Positions 46,962 to 59,009 of a stretch of DNA of 64,000 nt are shown in pieces. This DNA is from Protopterus annectens (lineage: Eukaryota; Chordata; Ceratodontiformes; Protopteridae). The position numbers were made by a program, and so were the translations under genes. Every line of letters starts with the position of its first letter. The stretch's first letter is position 1. The notes under the pieces were generated by a model that searched no databases, had not been told where the DNA came from, and was given only the letters and a program-made list of their open reading frames with translations. The stretch lies in contig NC_056748.1 in the NCBI RefSeq assembly GCF_019279795.1, forward strand, positions 614,952,741 through 615,016,740. Reading direction: 5' to 3'.

Positions 46962-47190
46962 TATTATAACTAATACATCTAAAATGTTCCACACACTTTT
47001 GAAGTATGTCAGTTTGTGTATACGCACTTCAAGAATCTCTTCTACAATGTAATAGAATATGAAAACACAGAAGATGATTTCACAGGCTATTACAAAATAA
47101 TCCCAGTTGTTAACATATCTAATGAGCTTCACTGTCCAGATCTGCCAGGATGGGATTGCACCTCCAGTTGCAGGAAACTCCACCACTAGT
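46962..47190 (-). CDS. PKD2L1: PKD2L1-like exon: end of extracellular domain, S2, start of S3
   Basis: This internal exon of a polycystin-2-family cation channel is 229 bp long: one base completing an Arg codon, then 76 codons. On the minus strand the acceptor reads TTTACAG and the donor GTAAGT. The peptide starts [15 protein letters not shown], the conserved end of the polycystin/TOP domain. It continues into a hydrophobic helix ([17 protein letters not shown]2) and ends in [10 protein letters not shown] (start of S3). Residues follow PKD2L1 as I recall it more closely than PKD2. The phase fits the next exon at 32214-32384. Polycystin-L forms tetrameric calcium-permeable channels in ciliary or plasma membranes. 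The reading frame is intact. The 5' neighbouring exon is not visible up to the window end, so that intron exceeds 16.8 kb. Assignment to PKD2L1 rather than another paralogue is inferred from remembered sequence. Confidence 0.93.
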
Positions 47191-48949
47191 CTGTAAAGGA
47201 AAATAATTACATTAATAAAAATTCAGTGTGTTACTAATAAAATAACTAAAACTTTTACAGACCATTTAATCCATTCCTATTTTACATTATTCTGATATGG
47301 TTCTGGAATGGTGTTTTGTGTAATATGTATTGTTATCAGTGTCCTGCATATGATTTATGTCTGTATTATACTCTAAGTATTGCCACAGTACTATTCAGGT
47401 AGCCAAAGAGAGGAAATAAAGCAAATGAGTTTTGGATCTGAATAGTTTACAAACTACTGAAAAATTTGTTAATTCAATTGTATTATACCATGGTCCATAT
47501 AATTAAGTGAATTCTCAACATGTATTTGGTCCAAAGCACATTCCAGCAGGAATAATTCCTCTTTTATATCCCACAGGAACATTACAAAGCACACCATATA
47601 GCTATTTAAAACTTTAACCGCAAACACGTCCAGATACGGGCACAGAAACAAAATAAAGGCAGCAGGAATCTATGAGATGCCGTACTTATATTTTGTTTGC
47701 AGTAATCTGTCATATATCATATTTGCATTTGTTTGCAACTGGTTAAATTAAACACAAACCTCTTCCACATTTGACAGAAATTTGAGATCTGTATCTAAAA
47801 TACAGATTGCTATCAGGAAATTCACCTTTTTTTCTCCCAGGAACTTCCCCATTGGATCTACAACTGACACCCAATCAGCCCATTTGTAAGATGAGAGCTG
47901 GGTATTCCCAGGTTGGGTGAGAACAGTACATCCTGTTTATTCTTACCCAAGAATCTTGATCAGCCCTCCATTACATGGTGACAGCAAAGCAATAGGGTTG
48001 GGCCAGCTACTGGTCTTATGGGGTAGCCTACCCTCTCCTAGAAATAACATAGGAATTGTAAATGTTGTTCTGTTAATAACAGAAAATTCAAAATTCAACA
48101 ATTTTGTTTTCAAATATTAAACATTAAAGTTATGCCACAAACTTAAAGAAAAAACAGTACTGATATCTTTACCCACTCTGAGTATGTGACACTTCCATTG
48201 TTTTAAGCTGAATCAGTTAGAGAAAGTAAATACTGACCACATCACTAACACCTCATATAAGAAATACTGACCACATCACTAACACTTCATATAAGAAGGA
48301 CTTTTCACTGGGAAGCACACATCTGACTATGTATTGATCCTTAATATACACATAGTTATCTAGGTCATAGGCAATGTCATAGTATAAAAAAGGAGTCCAC
48401 ATATTGCAGAAACCATATTCCATCAGTGTTCTAACAGACAGAACACATGGTCTATCAGTAATAATGCTTTTACCGTTATTCTAAATGAAAAACTTCAACT
48501 GGGTCCACAATTATAACTAACCCAAATAATAAGTGAGATCAAATAATTATTGTTTCTGTTTGTATCATGGTCTTTATTACACATGCAAAAAACATATTAA
48601 TATAATAAAACAATGTTCAAAGATTAATTATTTTCAGACAGTAGGAAACTATCTTTTGGCCTTTACATTCTCAACAAGGGAACCTCTCCTACTTTAACAG
48701 TCTCAGGCTGACATGAAAGGCTTTTGTTACTATGAGTACTAAATCATGGGAGTTTGTTATTCTTTCTAAATGATCCCAGTTAAATAACATTCTATTTCTT
48801 CACAATGAGGAAATGAGGGAAGAAGATGAAAAATAGCAATATTGTTTTATAATAAATATTTAAGAACATACCAGAAAAATGTAAAGTTTAATGTTCCTTC
48901 AGATGAAGATTGTTTGCACAGCCAAAATGCTAACTATCTTCAAAATATT
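47191..48949. other. Intronic sequence with a short tandem duplication
   Basis: A two-copy ~34-bp tandem (ACTGACCACATCACTAACAC) lies at about 48232-48298. No upstream PKD2L1 exon was found here. Confidence 0.5.
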
Positions 48950-48967
48950 AAAGTTTGATGATATTTT
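48950..48967 (+). repeat. Left target-site duplication of L1-B
   Basis: AAAGTTTGATGATATTTT, identical to 58306-58323. Confidence 0.93.
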
Positions 48968-49260
48968 TAGGATTCCAAGATGGTGATCATCCTATAAACA
49001 CCCTCTCCATGAGGCTCCTATCCCAAAAATTATAATAGGTCTTTTAATCATCAAGGTAGAAAAGAAAACAGGAATATTTTACCTAATAATGGCGGTTTAA
49101 CAAGAAACAGGTGCAAAAAGCAGCTCTAAATGCTTATCGAAGGAAGAATTTTACTACTTATCCCAATGGTTTCCAGAAAAGCATCCAGCACGTGGAAAAA
49201 TAGGCCTGAACAGGCACAACATAACTACAAAACCCAACGGCCTGCTATTCCTTAGAAAAC

Positions 49261-50138
49261 ATGTCCAAGGAAGCAGAGATTATGGAAACGCAAACCAGTA
49301 AGACTAAATTATCTGCAATAGCCTCCCCAGAGAAGGAGACCCTTACTAAAAGTCAGAAAGTAAACAGAATGAAATGAGTAAATCTAGCGTTATAGTAAGA
49401 TCAGAAGCTACCTTCCACATGGACGACCTCAAAGAAGTGCTATTGCCACTTCGGAAAGATATGCAAGGCTTCTCTGAACAGCTATCAAGCTTTGGGAGCA
49501 AGATAAATCAAATGATAGAACAAATGAATGATATGGAAGAATCTACCAAAAACAATGAGTTACAGATCGCCTTACTAAAAGAAGAACTAAGCAGCAAAAA
49601 TGCAATAATGCAGGGCATTCAACAAAAAGTACTAGACCTTGAGGCAAGAAGTAAACACAATAACATACTAATCAAAGGCTTATCAGAATCCTATAACAGT
49701 ACTCAACTCACTGAAATAATTACACAAATCTTTCACTTTATATTAAACCTTAATAAGAATGCCAATCCACCTATTATAGAAAGAGCACATAGAGTGTTGC
49801 ACACCAAACAGAATTTGAACTCCCCTAGACAAATATATGTAAAATTACTGAACTTCCAAGATGTTCAAAAATTACTTCTAGCTGCCAAAAAACAGAAACA
49901 AATCATTTGGAACAGCCACAGAATAACTCTATCACAGGATCTCCCAACTGCTATAAAAGAAAGATGTCAGAAACTTTCACCCTACTGTGCAGAACTTATC
50001 AAGAAAAACATTAAATTTCAGATGAGGTACCCCAATACTCTAATTTTCACATTTAACGAAGAGAAGTTTACAGCTGACTCACCTAAGGAAGCCAAAACTG
50101 TTTTTTTGAAATGCTTTGGCAAAGCTCCTGATAACTGA
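49261..50138 (+). pseudogene. L1-B ORF1 (RNA-binding chaperone)
   Basis: The main frame 49374-50138 (254 codons) has a coiled coil (MIEQMNDMEESTKNNELQIA), RRM (LEARSKHNNILIKGLSES, IERAHRVLHT) and CTD (SPRQIYVKLLNFQDVQKLLL). An ATG at 49261 opens a 37-codon frame (MSKEAEIMETQTSK) that ends in a TGA overlapping the ATG of the main frame (ATGA). This looks like an N-terminal part displaced by a frameshift, as in L1-A. L1 ORF1p role. Confidence 0.87.
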
Positions 50139-53100
50139 TCCCTCGTGCAGTTAAATCTGTCACTTTCACTTTTTTTAGGTGAGTGACTGCGAGCATTAAC
50201 AGCCCAGACATCAGATGCGACATCTGAATAAATCTGTGTGAAATTAAAAGGTACAATTAATAACTTGTTTTTTTCCTTTAGCTTCTTTTTAATTATTTGC
50301 ACCCAGAAATGCTCACCGACAGGAAGGGATCAGCAAAGGAACATAAGTGTCATTTTCTGTTGTCAGGTAGGAGCGGTTATGGGTGGCAACTTCCTGTTTT
50401 GGATCCAATTCCCTTGTATAAACGAAGCACACACAAAGAGAAACAGACTAAACTCACGAAAGAAAGTACATCCTTTAAAGGACTTAACCCACAACTGTAA
50501 ATTAAGGGCATATAAGATATTAGCTTCTGCTGAACATTTAGTGTGGATCACAGGTATTTTATGACTGAAGTTAACATAAAGATGAGAAAGAATAGTCCCA
50601 ATCATATTAAAAGGCAGTTAGTAATAGTTGTTTTTAAACCTTAAACTTATTACAAATGTCTGAAAGAATAATAAGATGCCTGTAAAAGACTTGGCCAGTG
50701 AAATATTACTGCAATTATGTCTTAGAAGAATTGCAAAACCAGCAATTTTAAACATTCAGTTGTAGTGCACTACCTATCGCAGATCACAAAAAGAATGCAA
50801 AATGGTATAGAATCTCAAGAATTTTTAAAAGTAGTTGTAAAAAATTCTAGGTCTTGGCTTGATTATCTTTGAGTGATGACTACTGCTGTTTGCTACTGGG
50901 ATGATTTAATGCCTTGCAGCTTTCACATAAAAATAAGTATTCTTTTCAGTGACTATAAAGCTGCTGGCTAGAAGTTAAGAAACCTCTAATCTTATATTGT
51001 GCAAAAAGAATTAAGGACGAAATGTATTTTTTGTTTAACAAAGTTAAAAAAAAATTTGCAATGCTTTATGAAAGGGCATAAAGTAAAGTAATAGGCATGA
51101 TGCTATATAAGTTTAATGAGCTTTTCTGTTCTGGTTAGCTTTATCCTGCAAATTTCATGTCTAATGATCATACTTCTGGCGACATTCAGAACACCAGTTA
51201 GCAGCAATGATAAGCCTATTACTGAAGGATTAGGACATTATATTATCAACTTCCAGCATGATGGTTAAATGCACCCTATTTTCTTTTTTCACTATAACAT
51301 AAATAGGAGAATTTGGCCTTTATACTTGAACAAGCTGAGAAACAACCAAGTGCAAGCCTTGACTGAAGAAGCTGAAAGGACAGGGACAGGTGCAATCAAA
51401 GCACTTCAGATACTATACTATTATTGGTGCCTGCCCCTTTTCGATAAAAAGGATTCGTCAGAGCAGGTCAACAAGCGGGGGACAAGAAAAAGAAAAAGAA
51501 ATAAGACAGAACAGGTATGGCAGAAAAGAACTGTGAATTGACTGGACTTGTCTTTAATTATTCTGATGAGCTTCTATCTAGCTCAGATTTGTCCTTGTTG
51601 AATAATAAAGGGTTGATGAATATACCGTGAATTGGGTTGAATGAAACTTGAGGTGACTTTGACTCTTTGCAAGCAGGGTAGCTAGCGTGAAGCTGTCTCT
51701 GACAAAGAAGAGAATAATTGAATTGAAAAGTAATAATAATTTAAACTTCCAAAAAAACAAAAGCAATTTCTCTCACCCACTACCAGCCATGAATGTTTTT
51801 TTTATTAAAGCTTGTGACAATGATTTCTATGAAATATACTCATCAGAAAGTCAAGAAAAGATACCGTACTGTAAATTAAATAATTGAGAATCATTGCATA
51901 AAATGAAGCATAAACCTCAGCTGATAATTTCAGCTGATAAGGAGGGGGGTGTAGGTGTTATAAATAAAAGAAAATACAGAAGAATACATTGAAATTTTAG
52001 ATTGTCCCTTTGAATTGAATGAATGTTATAATGAGAAAGTAATTATTGATATCAACACAAAAAATGACAATCTATATGATTTGTATGATGATGTCCAGAT
52101 AGATCAAGCAATCAGATGCATTTAATTATAAAGCCAAGAAGAACCAACTGAACCGAGTACCAAGGTCTACATAAAGAAGAGAACCTATACCAATGAGGCC
52201 TATAGTCTCTGGAAGGGACTGGGGCGACTTATAATATTTCCATTTTTAGAAAAAATGCTCCAGACCATAGACACTAGACATTTGCAATCTGTTTACTTGT
52301 ATATGTACCTGCTTCATGTGATGCACATTAATTGAATAATGAATGCTGGTGAATAATGAATTTTTTTCCAATTATACAACTTATCATATCTTTTTAATAA
52401 CTCTTTTTTTTTTTTTAATAATATCTGATTTTTAATTATTATTATGCAACATTCACACAGGTGATGCTATGGCTAACTCTGGGACAAACTATGTGCTGGT
52501 CTAAGGAGACATGTTGTTTACATGTTGTGGAAAGACATTTTATGGAGAAATTAATTTTTTTCGAAAGATTATGGAATTAAAAATTGGAGTATTTAGAAGG
52601 GACTGTGAAAATTGTTGTTGACTTTTGAGATTTGTAAATTTGAAGACTTTCACATGAATATTAATATTAATAATCATTATCTGATAATTAATTTTGTATT
52701 TTTAATTAAAATAGGAAGTTGAAGTTGAATTTTCAGAAAGAAAAAGAAAAAAAAAAAAATAAAATGCAATAAGTATGCATCCTACACACCTTTGCAGGAA
52801 TATAGAAAAGGACAGGATTAATGAAGATTAACTAAATTGAAAAATAATTGTATATGTGTAGAGGAGATAACTATTACTAGAGAAAGAATTTTTTTTTAAA
52901 AAGTTTTTATGGACCAATTTGATTAAAATATTTTAAGATTAATATACTTCCAATGTTAAATGATAGTTCGATAGATTAAAGGAAGAGGAAGAAGAAGATA
53001 AGAGATGCAAGCGACAACTAAAAGGGTTATATAGCAGAGTATAATAATGAATAATATAACATATGGTAACAAACAAGGAGTAACTAACTTAAATAATGAA

Positions 53101-53961
53101 ATACACAAATAAGCATAATAGGATTATTATCACAACAATTTGAACATTTTGACTCTGGCAGAAGATATTAGACTGGTGGTTGTGGCTGGTATATTTTTTA
53201 TATTAAAACATCTACAAAGAAAAAGAAGGAAAGAAAGAACCTTAGACATCAAAATTGATAGAACTATATATAATAGTATTCACTTTTCCTGCTTTTCCCC
53301 ATGAAAAACACAAAAAATGCAAAAACATAAATACACAGTGTTAGGGAACAGGGGCTTTCTTGAGTTCAAACCACAAGACATATGCTGACTACAGTAGTAA
53401 ATATATATATATATACTGCAACCTCTCCTGATGCCTTTTTTTATATTGGACAAAAAAAAAAAAAAAAAAAAGCAGCATATAACCACACTTATGATATATA
53501 CATAAAGAGTTGATAGATCTGATGTTATTTGTTTGAATGAATATAAAATATTGCTTGCTTTAAGACTCACAGCTGAAATGTGAAATAGACTGGTTATAAC
53601 ATAAATAGGAGAAGATTAGATTTTTGTAAGAAGGGTAAGGGATAGCATACCTAGGAATGATATTTCATCTGTATATATGTTTAAAAGTTTTTTTTAGTGC
53701 CTTTTAAAGTTATTTGTTTTAAGTTGCATAAAATTTTATTTCAAAAAGAATTATGCTCTTTCAAACAAGAAGGGCGGGTGGATGGGCATGGGTTTGGGAT
53801 TAAAAGAGTGTATTGCTACTGCTGTGTTCATACCTCAGTACATACATATACCTTTAGCATTAATAGCCATATTACTTAATCTTTTTTGTGAGAGCCTGGT
53901 AATCCAAATATACCAACAGCGTACAAACGAAACATTAAACTCCACAGATTAAAACGTTAAG
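50139..53961 (+). other. Inter-ORF region of L1-B
   Basis: 3.8 kb with no L1 coding. It contains a decayed PLE (51180-52330), several A- and T-runs (52408, 52747, 53455) and a potential splice pair (GTGAGT at 50179, TTTTTTTCCTTTAG ending at about 50281). After removing the PLE remnant, roughly 2 kb or more of spacer remains. Confidence 0.6.
51180..52330 (+). mobile_element. PLE remnant nested in L1-B
   Basis: Shifted plus-strand frames show LTGLVFNYSDELLSSSDLSL with LLNNKGLMNIP (51535-51630; compare NLS...LSxxExSLLSKGLNFxP in PLEs), LIISADKEGGVGVINKRKY (51915-51975; the ADKGGxVVVM block) and PMRPIVSGRDWG (52190-52225; the RPIVSG block after PKIHK). These are the N-terminal part and fingers of a PLE RT of a different group from PLE-1/2. 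The palm and endonuclease are not found. Confidence 0.65.
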
Positions 53962-56900
53962 ATGTGGCTTATAGGTTGTTGGAATGTGAGGGGGTTGAAA
54001 GACAAAAATAAATTGTATACTACACTTAGTATACAAATCAGATGTTCACATGTGCTTCCTTCAAGAAACACATATGTAAAAAGAAGAGCGGAAAGGTACA
54101 TTAAACAAAAAATGGATTAAAGAAATAATCGCAGCTGGGGATAATTTAATCGCAGCTGGGGATAATTCAAAATCTAAAGGAATAGTAATAATAATTAAAA
54201 AGTCCTTTCAACATGCAATTATTGAGCAGTTTTCAGATGAAAGGGGTAGATGGTGCTACTTCACAACCATTAACCCTTTTAACAATAAACAAATGCTTTT
54301 TCTAACCATTTATGGTACTTGTCAAAAGCAGCACGATGTTATCACAAAAATTCACAATATTCTAAATAAATTCACTGAGCATGAAATAATAATAGGGGTG
54401 ACTGGAATGCAGTAATAGACCCGGGAATAGACTGTACTAGTAACCCCCAAGCACAAAATTTGCAAGCATCAATCGCCCTGAATGAACTTATGATCAACTT
54501 AGGCTTAATAAACCCTATCACTTTCGGGGAAGGACAGGAAAGAAAGGGCCTATATACATATCTTTCCAAATGCCATAATACATGGTCAAGGATAGACTTT
54601 TTCCTTATTTCAGAGTCTCTGACAGAATGGGATGTTAAATATTGCACTGAACTGAGATATTTTTCAGACCACTCCAAAATCTCATTAAAAATTAATATGT
54701 TAAATAGATCAACAAATAGGATTAAAAGTAGAAGTTGGTCTTTAAATAATAACCTACTGTTGAAAACAGAGGTAATTAGTGAAATAATCAACATCTTAAC
54801 ACATCTAGACATGAGTATGGCAAGTACAGATATCCCATATGACATCCAGTGGCCTGCTTGCAAAGCACAGATAAGAGGTGTCCTTATCCAAAAAGCTACT
54901 TATTTCAAAAAGTTAACAAAAGAGAAAGAAAATAAACTAATCAAAGAATTAACAGGGTTGGAGAAAAAGCTTGAAACTAATTCAAACCCTGATGTCGAAA
55001 AATTAATAAGTAATACTCACAGAAAACTATATGAGTTATATCAATATAATTACTCCAGATATGAGCTAAGATGTATAGCAAGATACTCAGAATGGGCACA
55101 AATACCATCAAAAGTGTTAGCCAGTATCACTGCAAACAGACAAGAAGCAGCCAGGATTGCACTTCTTCACTATCAAAATTAGGTTTTCAGGACAGACGCA
55201 CAAATAATTGAAGTATTTCACCAAATTTATACTAAATTATATAGCTTTTAAAACCACTAACCCTCTCAGGAAGAGATTACAAACTTTCTCAGCAAAATAA
55301 CATTTCCAAAGATTAAAGAGAATCATTTAAGAAATTTAGAGGCTCCACTCAAACAACAAGAAATAATTGATGCTATTGGTAGACTAAAAAGGAAAAAGCC
55401 CCAGGCTTAGATGGATATACTTCAGAATTTTATAACACATTCAATCAAACCTTATCATCAATTTTGTAGAAAGTGTATAATTACATAAAAGTATATGGTA
55501 TATCTGATCATCATTTAAATAAGTCAAAAAACATTTTCATACCTAAAAATAACTTAGAAAGATCCAATCCGCACAATTATAGGCTCATATCTTTAATTAA
55601 TATGGATATGAAAATACTGTCATCAACCTTAGCTGAGAAGTTAAAAAAGGTTATGCCTTCTTTAACTACACCAGAACAAACTGTTTTTTTTTATTAAATA
55701 GACAGACATGGGATAACACATTAACTTTGGATGCCATGTTACATCCTAACAGAAAAGACAAAAACCCGAGATATGGACTAATACTTGATGCATGCAAAGC
55801 TTTTGGCAGAGTAAGTTGGAGGCTCTTATTTGTGACCATGGCATAATTTAATATACCTATGGGCTTTATCAACTTTGTCAAAACCTTATATAATAAAACT
55901 TTTACTTACCTTTACATTAATAGGAAATTATCTGAACCTGTTAGAATACTGAACGGAACTAGACAGGGCTGCCTCTTATACCCTCATCTTTTTAACCTAA
56001 ATCTCAAACCCTTATTACTCACAATTGTTCAAACCACATTTCACTCTAACCCTAAAACTCTTAATGTTAAAGTAAGTCTATCAGCATATGCAGATGATTT
56101 AAATGTATATTTTGAACAGCCTATTTCTGATATTCAGAGGCTAAATGATACAATTGAAAAATTCTCAAAGGTTTCGAACTATTCAGTGAATCATAACATA
56201 TCACTTATATTTCCCATTAACCCACTACAACATAAAGAGTTTTTATTTTCTGAGTCTCCATACAAAATGAAATACTCATTTAAGTATCTTGGAATACAGT
56301 TTGACCATACTTCTTCCTCCATGTATCAGAACAATCTTATGAAAAAATGGAATGGTGTTATGCAAGACATTCACAGATGGCAGCTACTTAATTTGGCCCT
56401 ATTATCAAAAGTAGCAATCATAAAGATGAACGTTTTACCCAAACTTTTATATCAATATAATGCCTCTAAGTTGTTTATTCCTAATAACTTTTTTCAAAAG
56501 GTCAACAAGGAACTGGCCAAATTTATTTGGTACCCAAAATCTGTTAGGACAAAATATGAGAAGCTGAGTTACCCTAAATAAAAAAAGGGGTCTAAGTTTG
56601 CCAGACTTTTGCCATTATTATTGGATCACATGTGCAAACAGAGTTATTCTAATCTCAAATTTTGAACTGAATAAAGACACATGACACCCCTTATGGGTTA
56701 AAATCTGGCATAATCATATTAAAATTAATAATTTTAGCCCTAAAGCTCTGCCCTTTCTATCAGCTAAAAGTTTAAGTAATTCATCTATTAAGAGTACATT
56801 GAGGCAAAAAATAAAGATTTTCCAAATTTTAATAAAATATATGGCGTTAGAAAAAGCTTTTCCATACCTCCAGCCAATTCATATCAACCCAAATTTAAGA

Positions 56901-57776
56901 CTAAATAATAAAATGATTAACCTAGCAGACTTCTCCTTAATTAAATATTGTAGCATTTGGGATATATACAGACATAAAGAGAAATCACTATCGGAACTCA
57001 GAGAGGTACTAAAATTTGGACAGAAATATACTATTATCTTACATCAAATCAGAGAACTTCTTACAACTATAATCGTAGATGAACGTAATAATGAAAATGA
57101 CATCCCTAAGGTAATAGCCATTATGAACAACCTGTCCAAAAAGAAAAATATGTTATCAATGACTTTTAAAGCATTAACAACTTTTAAATATCAAAGAGTT
57201 TTGTTATTCTCCAATTATTAGAGTCAATATAATAACGAATTAAGTGAGGATCATAAACTAGTAGCAATAGAATCCACTTTGAAGCACTCCCCCTTTCAAA
57301 AGCTTTTATATACACAACTGATGATTAATAATAATACTTACTTCACACCTTGCATCTTAAATAAATTTAATCATAATAAGTCCCCAGCATGTTCATGTTT
57401 CTCCTTTTCTCAAGCTGACCTACGGCACATCCTTTGGTCTTATAACCATACATATAAACTTTGGGATTCCCTTAAAGTCAGATTAGAAAAGATGGGATAT
57501 CAGAAACCCACCGTATCATGGGAAATGGCGCTTCTGCACATTACTGATGCTAAACTTCCTAAATTGAAACTTCATGTACTTATCACAATATGTTTATTAA
57601 TCAAACTATATATAACCAAAAACTGGATGGATTGTACTAAACTATCCTGGAAAAACTTCAGAACCTTGGCAACAAAATACATATCTTTACAAAAAATCTT
57701 TTTAAAAAATCCTAATAAGAAAGATTATTGTCAGGAATTTTGGAACTTGATCTTTACGATTATTCAGGTTGATTAG
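53962..57776 (+). pseudogene. L1-B ORF2 (endonuclease-reverse transcriptase)
   Basis: The N-terminus GCWNVRGLKDKNK and FLQETHM mark the AP-endonuclease. FFLISESLTEWD and FSDHSKISLKINM are its later blocks (54600-54690). RT: KKAPGLDGYTSEFYN, HNYRLISLINMDMKIL, LILDACKAFGRVSW (motif A), LNGTRQGCLLYPHLFNL (motif B) and SAYADDLNVYF (motif C, intact). The C-terminal part 56799-57776 has SPACSCFSFSQADLRHILW, the Cys/His knuckle region. Frame breaks are numerous. A 22-bp tandem duplication at about 54130-54173 shifts the endonuclease frame. Motifs resemble the Tx1/L1 group. Confidence 0.88.
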
Positions 57777-58305
57777 AGAAGTTGATATTCACCTAAACAG
57801 AGGATCATACTAGATTAGGATAATGAGTTTTGTTCCTTTTCAATAACAGTATTATTAATAACATTATTATCTGCCTTTATAATCCGTCACTATTAATGTC
57901 ATCAGTACCATTAACATCATCATCATACTTCATTATCATCATTAATACTATTATTATCATACATTTATTTATTTTTCCTTATTATATATTTTTTTTTATT
58001 TTCTCTTTTTATGACTGTTGGTACTCCAGGAATCTAAGGTTTTTTTTCTGTAATACCTGGCTCTATTTTCTTAAACACGCAATAGCTGTATATAGATATA
58101 CATAGTAGTACTTAACATTTTTTCATAATATTGTATAAATGTTTCCTTTTTTCTTAACTTTATGAGAGGTATTAATTACTAATGGGCTTATCTTTTGATT
58201 ATGTTATTACCGTGTCTTGAATGTTTTCCTTCCGAAAGTCATGTTTGATTATATGCATGCTTATTACTTCTTATGTGAAAATAATAAAATGTTATTTGAA
58301 AAAAA

Positions 58306-58323
58306 AAAGTTTGATGATATTTT
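58306..58323 (+). repeat. Right target-site duplication of L1-B
   Basis: Identical 18 bp to 48950-48967. The leading As may partly belong to the poly(A) tail. Confidence 0.92.
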
Positions 58324-58549
58324 CATTAAAAAGTAGTAGTTCTGCAGATTTGAAATTCAAGGAAACCTGGAAACCTTAGTACACTGCTGTCAGTAAGACA
58401 TCATACTTCAATTCTAATCAGCATCTAGTTATAACCAGTGTTTATAGTTAGATATAAAAACTTTGCAAAGCCAAAGCTGCACATACATCAAAGCAAATAT
58501 ACCTTTTCTCAATAGCATTATTAGGACGCAGTTTACTACAAGATGAGAA

Positions 58550-58960
58550 AGTACCATTGTGTAAAATCTTACCATGACTGTAGATGTCCTTCTATTCACT
58601 TTTGCAGTATTCATTACATTAGGGATCCCCTGCCAAGGGTGGCCCAATACCCAGCCAGTATACTAAAACCTTTAGGTTGCTTTAAGGTGCACCATGTATC
58701 ACATGTATGCTCCTTGTGTAGCATGGGGCATAAAGGTGATGTCTGGAAATACCATCCTCAGAGCTGAGAGCCCCAGTAGTAACAGGAAAAGAAAAGGTAA
58801 TCGGTACTTCCAGAATAAAAATGCACCAGAGGGTGGAGGGAGGGACTGAATACTGCAACAGTGAAGAGAAGGACATCTACCATTATGGTAAGATTTTACA
58901 ACTGTACCATGTCCTTCCATTTCACTGCTGCAGTATTCCTAACATTAAGGAGTGCCAAAT
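58550..58960 (-). repeat. DIRS terminal repeat block
   Basis: Two ~80-bp direct copies (58550-58630 and 58880-58960) share TACCAT, GTACCATG or GTAGATGTCCTTC, TTCACT-CTGCAGTATTC and ACATTA. Within them GTAAAATCTTACCAT (58560-58574) and ATGGTAAGATTTTAC (58884-58898) are exact inverse complements. Such repeats are expected at a DIRS end. Confidence 0.6.
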
Positions 58961-59009
58961 CTCAGTAAGAAACTTGGGAGGAGGTAGGACCAGCAGAACC
59001 CTCTAGGAA

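Larger units (their letters stand above)
48968..58305 (+). mobile_element. Full-length L1/Tx1-type LINE (L1-B) with nested PLE remnant
   Basis: 9.34 kb between perfect 18-bp direct repeats. The 5' end includes GATTCCAAGATGGTG, similar to the AAGATGG box of L1 starts. ORF1 is at 49261-50138, ORF2 at 53962-57776, and a 3' end with AATAAAATG and poly(A) is at 58287-58305. The inter-ORF region (3.8 kb) includes a PLE remnant at about 51180-52330. ORF2 differs clearly from that of L1-A, so this is a separate lineage. Inactive. Confidence 0.9.

Noticed and set aside
47830-48120. Candidate upstream PKD2L1 exon (open frame after a CCCAG)
   Set aside because: On the plus strand, opposite to the gene, and without residues matching the extracellular domain.
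50179-50281. Intron within the L1-B spacer
   Set aside because: The GTGAGT and T-rich AG pair are suggestive, but no reading frame is joined by removing it.
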